Positions 57,040-64,000 of a stretch of DNA of 64,000 nucleotides are shown here, piece after piece. Both the position numbers and the translations under genes were made by a program. The notes below the pieces were generated by a model. That model did not search any database and was not told where the DNA came from. It worked only from the letters and a program-made list of their open reading frames with translations. The number at the start of each line of letters is the position of its first letter. Position 1 is the first letter of the stretch. Source of the stretch: Castor canadensis (Eukaryota > Chordata > Mammalia > Rodentia > Castoridae); the NCBI RefSeq assembly GCF_047511655.1, contig NC_133398.1:51527638-51591637 (forward strand). The letters are read 5' to 3'.

Positions 57040-57555
57040 AAAAATGAGCATGTATGTCTGTCAATGAATAAGACTGGTAAATTTTGTGTACTGTGAGACT
57101 CTGGTCACCAAGCCAGAGTCCTTGGGTTTGCTAAGGTGACAACAAGCTAGGGTTTTCTTTATTTAATGGGCCTCATTAGTATAACTGGGAGAGGACCTCA
57201 TTGCTCCCTACTTACCTCACACAAAGTCTGGTGAGATTTAATTAGTTGTATTTACAAAAAGGTACCTGGAGCCTACATTGAAGTGTTTGAATTCACCTAG
57301 TACCTGCCCCTCCCCTGAAGAAAACAAAAGATGGCTTGCTCCTTGGTCCTTTATACCTGGGCACGCTCACCTCTGTGAGTCACAGGCTTAAGGCCTTTTT
57401 CATATTACAGTGGTATACTGTCCTGCTTAGTCCCTCCTACTTGTGCCTAACTTTATTTTGGAAAAGAGTAGGGTAAGAGGAATGAACTCTTCCTCTAAGC
57501 AGAGACTACATTTCCTCATAGGTTTCATACTTTGCTAGTTCATAGAAAATTAACT
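57040..57555. other. Intron, unassigned; possibly an old LTR
   Basis: More GC and even composition than its flanks. No landmark that I can name. Confidence 0.3.
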
Positions 57556-57610
57556 TGCATATCTCTTTCCCCTCCCCTCCTCCTTCTCCTCCCTTTCCCT
57601 TTCCTTTCTG

Positions 57611-57735
57611 TTTTTTGAAACAGGGCTTTACCTTGCAGCCCAGACTGGCCTCAAACTTGAAATCCTGCCTTCTGCCTCCTGAGTACTGGGGTTACAGGTG
57701 TATACCAGCATGCTCAGCTTTTTTTTTTTTTTTTT
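57611..57735 (-). mobile_element. B1 SINE
   Basis: A CT-rich run (57557-57607) precedes TTTTTTGAAACAGGGCTTTA, AGCCCAGACTGGCCTCAAAC and GAGTACTGGGGTTACAGGTG. A further T-run (57719-57735) follows. Confidence 0.85.
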
Positions 57736-57794
57736 AAGATTTATTTCTATTTGTTTATTCATGAGTCAGGACTATTGTGAGTAAATTATGTTAC

Positions 57795-58205
57795 TTTAAG
57801 GGAACCCTGTCTGATAGACATATATGTCAGCCATATTTGTCATTTTATGTTTTAAAAAAGAAAAAGTTAAATTTTAACAATATCCAAAATATTGTAATTT
57901 CAACATGTAATAAAAATAATTTGCATGTAGTTTGCATTTTTTCCATACTTAAGTCTTCTAAATCTGGAATGTATTTAGATTTCATAAACTGTATAGTTGA
58001 ACAATGTAGATTCATATGCTCAAGTTGTTTCAAACATATGCAACGATTTTCTAGCAATTGAATTGGTTATAGTTTTAAAATTAAAATCTGCATTAATTAA
58101 AATAATAAAATAAAAAATAGAGTTCCACAGTTTCACTAGCCACATTTCAAGTGCTCTGTAGCCGTATGTGGCTGATGGCTACTATGTTGGATGTCATAGT
58201 TTTCT
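57795..58205. mobile_element. Ancient DNA transposon (same family as 5782)
   Basis: Left end CCTGTCTGATAGACATATAT, AT-rich middle, right end CTAGCCACATTTCAAGTGCT and TATGTGGCTGATGGCTACTA. The ends mirror each other as in the copy at 5.8 kb. Confidence 0.5.
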
Positions 58206-58379
58206 TTATCTGAAATTATTTGTTTGATAGTTTTCCTATTTACAGACAATTAAACAGATTTATAATCACTTTTTTCATTAGCTCCATATGATTTAGAACA
58301 GATCTTAATTCAGAATGATTGAAAAGTTTTGGACATGTTTAATGTGTCAGGTATGGCCAGGGAAGGACGACTTACCTGG

Positions 58380-58480
58380 GATTAGCTTTAATTCATGTAG
58401 CAGTTCTTACATTCTTATTTAGTCAAGGTCACTGGAAGAGTCTGGAGTAGAATCCAGATCTTCCAAATTGTTGTATGTCT
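58380..58480 (-). mobile_element. MIR SINE remnant
   Basis: AGTCAAGGTCACTGGAAGAG, then GAGTAGAATCCAGATCTTCC, is the antisense MIR core. Confidence 0.55.
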
Positions 58481-58489
58481 TTTCTGTGA

Positions 58490-59650
58490 TGCTGAATTTT
58501 AATAATTCCCTTGCTGTGGAGCACCTTTTTACAAATGCTAAAAATTTCAAGGAATCTTTTTTTGTTTAGTGTACATAGGTCTGGATTCTCCTGTTGATGG
58601 CACAGACCACTCCAGCCAGTTGTAGCAGGGTAGGATTTGATATATAGGGGATTTGGTGTTTAATATATCTTAAGCAGGCTGGAAGGGCAGACTTTGGGTT
58701 GACTTTCTAGGAATGACTCCCAGAATATGATTTCATTGGCCAGCTAAGGAAACTGCTACCTAATCAGGAAGCCCAGCAGTCAAAGAGGCTGCTCTTATCA
58801 CTGCAGCTGCCTTTACCTTCAGAGCCCTCAGGACCTATGCTCTCCATAGCTGGCTAATTGGCATGGGTGTTGACTCTTCACCCTTGAAACTGAGGATTGA
58901 ATATTAGGACTTCAGTATCAGGAGCTCAGTCCCACCCCACAGTGTTTGCTTCTACCTTTCAAATCTCTCCAGGTGGCATTCTGTCCTCTAGTATGCAGTA
59001 AGTGGGGGGAGGAAGGAGGGGATAGGGGAGTGGTAGAACATATCTGAGTGAACAAGTCTTGCAGTAATTGCCCAAACCATTAGCATATAGGTGTGAAAGT
59101 CAGGTGTGAAAGGACCAAGTGAATCTCTGTTGACCTTGGGGCTGTTTGTCTTGCTGGGAGGATTTCTGAGATACAGAGAAGGCACATGAGCAAAGACAAT
59201 AGGTGCTATGAAATGAATGCTGTTCTTTCTTCCACTGGGGAAAATAAGAACAATGCTCCTGAGTCAGACTTGGATGATTTTATGTTTTGAAAGAGCTGAG
59301 AGTTCAACTCCCCATGCATATATCAGTGTTGTTTAAATTTTCAGGTTAGTGTTCAAGCCTATTTTATGATGTTTTCCTGTGTCTAAATGCTCAGGACCTT
59401 TAAAATATGAGGGAAGGAAGATTAAGTTGAAATTTTGTCCTACTATTGTTTTAACTGGGATTATTAAATCATCAAATACAGGGATAAATCAGGCAGATTG
59501 AAAGAGATGTTTCTTGGGACTTCTGTGGGTGAAGATAACAGATACTGAACTATGCTGTAGAACTGATCCTGGTTGAAAATTGACTATTCTGTACCATGGT
59601 GACTCTTCACAAAATTATCATTCATCAGAATGTATAGTATAAATCAAATA
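58490..59650. other. Intron, unassigned
   Basis: No landmark that I can name. A 65-codon minus-strand frame at 58988-59185 is unsupported. Confidence 0.35.
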
Positions 59651-59654
59651 CTGT

Positions 59655-59945
59655 CACCTCTCAGATAGCTTTCCAAGGATACTGAAGTCCCTTATATAAA
59701 ATGGCATAGCATTTGCATATAACCCATGCATATCCTCTTGTATACTTGAACCATCTCTCCGTCACTTATAATGCCAAATATAATGTAAATGCTATGTAAA
59801 TAGTTGTACTGTATGTTTAGGGAATGATGTCAAGAAAAAGAAGTCTGTACATATTCAGTACAGAGCCTTTAAAAATATTTTTGTTCTGCAAATGATTGAA
59901 TCCGCAGATGTGGAACCTGTGTGGACATTGGAATTAGGTTCAGTT
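59655..59945 (+). mobile_element. Tigger/pogo-like DNA transposon, copy 3
   Basis: TATAAAATGGCATAGCATTT, GCATATAACCCATGCATATC, AATGTAAATGCTATGTAAAT, AGAAGTCTGTACATATTCAG and the end GATGTGGAACCTGTGTGG. The best preserved internal part of the three copies. Confidence 0.7.
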
Positions 59946-60029
59946 GAATACCATTCATGGTTCTTTTGTTGCACCTCTAAATCTTTAGCATGTCTCGTTT
60001 TGATTAGTGTAAGGCAGTGAGTGTCTTAA

Positions 60030-60215
60030 GCGTGGTCCCTGGAAGAGGACAAGCACATTTTCACCTAGAAATGGAGCTTGTTAGAAATGTATGCTATTGG
60101 ACCTTACCTTGAATCTGTTGAATCAGAGACCCTGGGTATGCTGCCCAGCACCTAGCAATCTGCATTTTAATAAGTCCTCTAGGTGATTTTTATTTTCCAG
60201 TTTTAGAACATGGCT
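60030..60215. mobile_element. hAT-Charlie (MER20/MER5-like) element
   Basis: GTGGTCCCTGGAAGAGGACA, CTTGTTAGAAATGTATGC, GTTGAATCAGAGACCCTGG and AATCTGCATTTTAATAAGTC follow the family order. Confidence 0.65.
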
Positions 60216-60234
60216 ATGGAGTGAATTAGTGTTG

Positions 60235-60650
60235 TCCTTTAAAGGAAATACCATATGTCATTTGCAGGAAAATTGATGGAACTGGAGATCATAATGTTAA
60301 GCATGATAAGCCAAACTCAGAAAAGACTAGTATTGCATGCTTTCAATCATGTGTGGAGTCTAGACCTAAAAAAATGATAGTATGACATGATTGTAAAAGG
60401 GATACTGTTGGGGAGGGGAACCAAGGGGTGAGGGGAGGGGGAGAAAGTGACAGGGAGGGGGTAACATATGTTATATAGATGAAAATAGGTAATGAAATCT
60501 ACAAAAAATTATTAAAAAGTTGGGGAGAAGAGGGAGGGAGTTTAAGAAAGTAATATAGATGGGGTGAATCTAATAAAAGTGCATGACATGCATGGTACAA
60601 ATCCCTTTGAACAATTAATTTGTAATAATAAAAATTAAAAAGGAAATACT
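60235..60650 (+). mobile_element. L1 3' end, sense
   Basis: ORF2 end TTTGCAGGAAAATTGATGGA, then a G-rich 3'UTR tract (60410-60465: GGGGAGGGGAACC, GAGGGGAGGGGGAG) and the tail CAATTAATTTGTAATAATAA. It is 5'-truncated. Confidence 0.85.
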
Positions 60651-60778
60651 AGAAACCAATTCTATCCCAGTCTGTTCTCCCTTTCTAAAAAACAAAACAA
60701 AATAAAAAAAAAATCAACCAAATTTTTTACTTGGGTAAAAAACAATGTCTGAATCGCAGTTTTCTCTCTCTTTCTCTT

Positions 60779-60826
60779 TGGCAGTACTAGACTTTGAACT
60801 CAGGGCCTTGTATTTACCTCTAGCCC
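60779..60826 (-). mobile_element. ID-like SINE fragment
   Basis: GGCAGTACTAGACTTTGAAC, TCAGGGCCTTG, then an abrupt TCTAGCCC end. Confidence 0.65.
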
Positions 60827-60829
60827 AAA

Positions 60830-60955
60830 CTTAAGTTTCTCATCTATTAAATGGGAAAATTTATAGTTATGGCTTTGGTGAGAATTCAGTGAAACAGATA
60901 ATTTATATCACATGCATAGATTAGCACAACAATTAATTACCTCTATTATTATTAT
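60830..60955 (+). mobile_element. MIR SINE remnant
   Basis: GTTTCTCATCTATTAAATGG then GGTGAGAATTCAGTGAAAC follows the sense MIR order. It ends in (TTA)n. Confidence 0.55.
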
Positions 60956-61177
60956 TATCTATCATTATGTCCCAGTTTTTCAAAATCATTTTGGCAGTAG
61001 CAATGATTCCATTTTACCAAGGGTAGACTTTAGCTTGGTATAGCTTTGATTTAATCTGCTTTAAAAATAAAATTTACTTGAATTCCTTTAACTTCTAGGT
61101 CTTTCTCCATTTATTTTCATTTTGATTCTGCTATTTGCATCATGTCTCAGTGATTAATTAATTATTCTATCTTTTCT

Positions 61178-61284
61178 TTGACACAGAGTGTCACTGTGTT
61201 TCCCAGGCTGATCTTGAACTCCTGGGCCTCAGCCTCCAGAGTAGTTGGGACATAGGCACATTACCACTGTGTCCTACTTGAGTG
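61178..61284 (-). mobile_element. B1/FLAM-like 7SL SINE, old
   Basis: CTTTGACACAGAGTGTCACT, CCCAGGCTGATCTTGAACTC and CTGGGCCTCAGCCTCC look more like an early 7SL monomer than the other B1 copies here. Confidence 0.65.
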
Positions 61285-61289
61285 ACTTT

Positions 61290-62110
61290 TAACAGCTTTC
61301 TTCTACTGTGGTAGTGAAACCAGAGTTTTAGACTCCAGGGTCCGATCCTGGGATTTCACATGTCAGGTCCAGCCACTTGCCCTATACACCAAATGAAGAG
61401 ACATGGTGACGGGCAGAGAAAGGAGGTTTGTCATGTGGCATGGACAACCACAGTTCAGATAGCACTTCAGTTTCATCTTTAGGGTATAGACATGAGCTTC
61501 TGGCTTAAATAGAAAAAGAATTTAGGGGCAGGGGGAGAGAGGTGTGCATAAGTATTGAAAGTTTTGGTAACAGGTGTGTTCTTGTGGATCATTATTAGCC
61601 CTTGTTTTGGGAGGGGTTCTGGAGAAGTTGTCATCACTGGTCAGGATAAACAAGTCATTGTTGCCTCCCTAGTGGTCTGTTCTTAGGGTCTCTGCTGTTT
61701 CTTTGGGGTAGTTTCTGTCTCTTGTTATAAAGATGTTATCAGTCAGTCTGTCCTTTGTCATAAAAATATTATCCCTCACATTCCTGGAATCCAAGGTGAT
61801 TGCAAAGTGACTTGCTTAGAGCAAAGACAGATACAAATGGAGTCAGTGATACCAGCCTTGTCTCCTGCTTTCAGTTAACTCGTGGGCCCAAGTAAGGAGT
61901 CAGTTACTTTTCAGCAAAAGCAGTATAAGTACATGTTATAATAGTCTTGGTGGAAATTGTGAAAGGATCAACAGGAGAACAAACCAAAAGTCTCATTAGG
62001 TCATTTTGTGCAGTAGCCTGGAGACACTTCAATTTATATGCACATGTAACGTGTACACTTTTTGGAGAGGCTGTATCTATGGGTGGAGAAAACACATCTT
62101 TTATCAAGAA
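61290..62110. other. Intron, unassigned; retroelement-like tone
   Basis: A region of even base composition with purine-rich parts (for example AGAAAGGAGGTTTGTCATGT at 61417). I suspect an old ERV fragment but have no landmark. Confidence 0.25.
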
Positions 62111-62117
62111 AAGGTTC

Positions 62118-62262
62118 GTTCTTTCTCTGTCTCTTTCTCTCCTTCCTCCCTCCCTCCCTCCTTCCCTCCTTTTTTTCTTTTCCTTTTTTTGTGGTTTTGG
62201 AGAACCCAAAGTTCTCATGTATGCCAGGCAAGTTATCTGTCTGTTGTTCTTTACCCAGAGGT
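62118..62262 (-). mobile_element. CT-rich tract and diverged ID-like SINE
   Basis: A (CTCC/CTTC)n run (62118-62178) fills the reversed tail position. Next come TTTTTTTGTGGTTTTGGAGA and TGTATGCCAGGCAAGTTATC. Frames across it on both strands come from the run. Confidence 0.5.
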
Positions 62263-62344
62263 ATTCTAATGTAAATTTTCATTCAAATAATAGAAAGTTA
62301 GCTCAGAATAACTAAGTGGAATGAGAAATCTTGAAGTTATTAAT

Positions 62345-62540
62345 TTTAATTAGCAAAATTGCCGTATTTGAGGAGTGTAATGTGACATTTGTACACACAC
62401 ATTGTGAAATGATTAAGTCATGGTAATTAACATATCCATCACCTTACATACTTGTTTTTTTGTAGTGAGAACTTAAAAATCTACTCTTAGAAATTTTCAA
62501 ACATACATTATTACTAACTATTATTGCTCGTGCTATACAA
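62345..62540 (-). mobile_element. L1 3'UTR, antisense (left part)
   Basis: AGTGTAATGTGACATTTGTA, GATTAAGTCATGGTAATTAA and CATATCCATCACCTTACATA match an antisense L1M/L1MA 3'UTR. Confidence 0.65.
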
Positions 62541-62547
62541 TACATCT

Positions 62548-62731
62548 CAGGGCCTTGTGCTTGCTAGGCAGGCACTCTTCCACTTGAGCCATGCCTCCAA
62601 CCTATTTTGCTTTAGTTATTTTTTCAGATAGGGTCTCAGATTTTTCCTACAGCTAGACTCAGACCATGATCTTCCTACCTACAGCTTCCTACGTAGCTTG
62701 GATTACAGACACCTGACATTTCCCCTGGCTT
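62548..62731 (-). mobile_element. B1-dID composite SINE, inner modules of a second trimer
   Basis: dID: TGTGCTTGCTAGGCAGGCAC, CACTTGAGCCATGCCTCC. B1: CAGATAGGGTCTCAGATTTT, TAGCTTGGATTACAGACACC. Same layout as 41834-42024. Confidence 0.85.
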
Positions 62732-62834
62732 ATTGGTTGAGATGGCCTGCTAATGTTTTTGCCCAGACTGGTCTCAAACTGCAGTCTTCCTTATCTCTGC
62801 CTCCCAAGTAGCTGGGTTTATACCATGTCTGGCT
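62732..62834 (-). mobile_element. B1-variant SINE, outer module of the second trimer
   Basis: ATTGGTTGAGATGGCCTGCT, CCAGACTGGTCTCAAACTGC and AAGTAGCTGGGTTTATACCA. It directly abuts the composite, as at 42.03 kb. Confidence 0.85.
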
Positions 62835-63245
62835 TTCTCAAAAGATGAATGTTTATTTAAGTCCTATGCCCATTTCCCAGATTATGTATGTTCTTGCTAG
62901 CTAGTTGTTTTAGTTCTTGGATATTAACCTCTTATCAGATGTATAGTTTGCAAAACCTATTTTCAGTTTCATTGGTTGTCTGTTTTTCTGTGGATTGTTT
63001 CCTTTGTTGTGAAGAAGTTTTTTATTTCTTAATTAATTTTTTGGTTTTGTAAGACAGGGTTTTGGTATGTAGCCCAAGCTGGCCTCAAACTCACAATCCT
63101 CCTGCTTCAACTCCCACCCTAGTGCTGGGATTGCAGGTGTGTACCACCATGCCTGATTTCAGACATTTTTTAGTTTGATATAATCCTGTCTATTTTTGCT
63201 TTTGTTGAGTTTTAAGTTTTTAAGTGTTTGTATGACTTACTTTAA
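62835..63245 (-). mobile_element. L1M ORF2/3' region, antisense, with a B1 inside
   Basis: TATTTAAGTCCTATGCCCAT, GGATATTAACCTCTTATCAG, ATGTATAGTTTGCAAAACC, GTTGTGAAGAAGTTTTTTAT, then after the B1 TAGTTTGATATAATCCTGTC and TATTTTTGCTTTTGTTGAG. Confidence 0.75.
63040..63158 (-). mobile_element. B1 SINE inside an L1
   Basis: TTTTGGTTTTGTAAGACAGG, GTAGCCCAAGCTGGCCTCAA and AGTGCTGGGATTGCAGGTGT. Confidence 0.9.
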
Positions 63246-63249
63246 ATAT

Positions 63250-64000
63250 TTATTCCTTTGCAGAGTTCAACTGCACTATATCAAAATAAATTTGATTCCT
63301 AAGGGATGATGTGTCCATGTGTGGGTACCTGTGGTGGTCTTTGTTCTCTTTGTGTGACTAAGCAACTCTGTGCCTTTCCATACTACAGTAGTCACAGGTC
63401 TTCTATTTTCAGTGAGTAATAAAGCATAGAGTTTTACTTAGAGCTTAACTTTGTAGGAAATACAGTCTAGTAATTGTGTTAGATAGTTTGCAATGTCTGC
63501 CTGTGACTCATCTTCAGGCAGTGACTTAAAGGTCAGAGTCTACTAGTCCTTAACTCTGCCTTTTCTAAGTGGGAAGTAAGAGTCAAAAGGCGTAAACTGG
63601 TGGGAAAAAAAAATCCAGACCAATAGGTTTTTTATTTTAAGGAGTTGATTTTGAAAGGACAATCAACATTGTTTTGAATTCCCAGAGCTGCTAACTAGTT
63701 TGAAACTTAATGTATTTGACAATGTTATTCATGAAAGTTGCGCCTTTGAAGTTTTAATTTTATTTAAATGTTTGATTTCTGTATCACACTGACAAAAGCA
63801 AACTGAAAAATACAGGTTCAAAATTCCTTTTTCCTTTTTTCACTCATGCCATAATTGTACATATACCTAAATCTGCTTCATTGTTATAGACATGGCAAGA
63901 ATCTTAAACAAAAATAACTTGAAGTAATTCACTGAAAAATTGTTAAAACTGTGATAGCTGTAGGTGAAGTAATTTTCATATTTGTTTGAAAATGTAGTGT
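63250..64000. other. Intron to the window end, nothing recognised
   Basis: AT-rich, with no repeat or coding signature that I can support. Confidence 0.45.

Larger units (their letters stand above)
19347..64000 (+). other. MLLT3: MLLT3 intron 2, 5' part (continues past the window)
   Basis: After the donor GTAGGG at 19347 no sequence encoding the next YEATS segment (expected to begin Val-Cys-Lys-Asp) was found up to 64000. All other recognisable content is transposon-derived or simple repeat. A very long intron at this position agrees with the large size of the MLLT3 gene in other mammals. Confidence 0.9.

Noticed and set aside
61947..62315. Overlapping frames of 70-122 codons on both strands near 62.1 kb
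   Set aside because: All cross the same (CTCC)n tract and a diverged SINE. The Ser/Leu/Pro and Arg/Glu/Gly runs are low-complexity translation.
1..64000. A CRISPR array, bacterial operon, phage or other undescribed multi-gene system
   Set aside because: No regularly spaced repeats, no compact tandem genes and no ribosome-binding sites. Spliced exons, a CpG island, SINEs and L1s show vertebrate nuclear DNA.

Overview
This is a mammalian nuclear genomic window, most likely from a rodent and probably a castorimorph (beaver or kangaroo-rat type). The rodent assignment rests on many tRNA-Ala-derived ID-like SINEs, B1 (7SL-derived) SINEs, B1-dID composites and 5'-truncated L1 tails. The castorimorph assignment is an inference from the shape of the composite SINEs. 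The only protein-coding gene I can recognise is the 5' end of MLLT3 (AF9), on the plus strand. Long AT-rich non-coding DNA and layered transposon debris surround it. No prokaryotic or viral system, CRISPR array or novel enzyme locus was seen.

Layout. 1-16,500 is intergenic DNA upstream of MLLT3. It holds an L1 3' end (1-1460), ancient LTR and DNA-transposon remnants, ID/B1 SINEs in both orientations, two CA microsatellites and a candidate CTCF site at 15.1 kb. About 17.18-19.61 kb is a strong CpG island. It holds a TATA-less promoter with an inverted CCAAT box and a GC box, and a 5'UTR with (CTG)7, an AGCG repeat and three upstream ATGs. Coding exon 1 (17719-17730, Met-Ala-Ser-Ser) follows, then a 1435-bp intron 1 and exon 2 (19166-19346, residues 5-64 of the YEATS domain). 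Inside intron 1, at 18217, an ATG lies directly against a GT donor in the right phase. It would make a one-codon alternative first exon giving Met-Cys-Ala-Val and so on.

From 19347 to the window end the sequence is intron 2, and no further MLLT3 exon was found. The intron opens with a SINE-poor stretch. At 25.2-27.5 kb an ancient antisense L1 carries nested younger elements. 32.3-40 kb is almost free of recognisable repeats, and 40-64 kb is repeat-rich. That last part includes a 1.8-kb sense L1, two MaLR-type LTRs (one with a SINE flanked by a clear 13-bp target-site duplication), pogo/Tigger-like elements and two matching B1-B1-dID trimers.

The points most worth following up are the alternative first exon, the upstream ORFs, the SINE-free zone around the promoter, the strong antisense bias of SINEs inside the intron compared with none upstream, and the trimeric SINE. 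Family names for old repeats come from memory of consensus sequences and should be checked with RepeatMasker.
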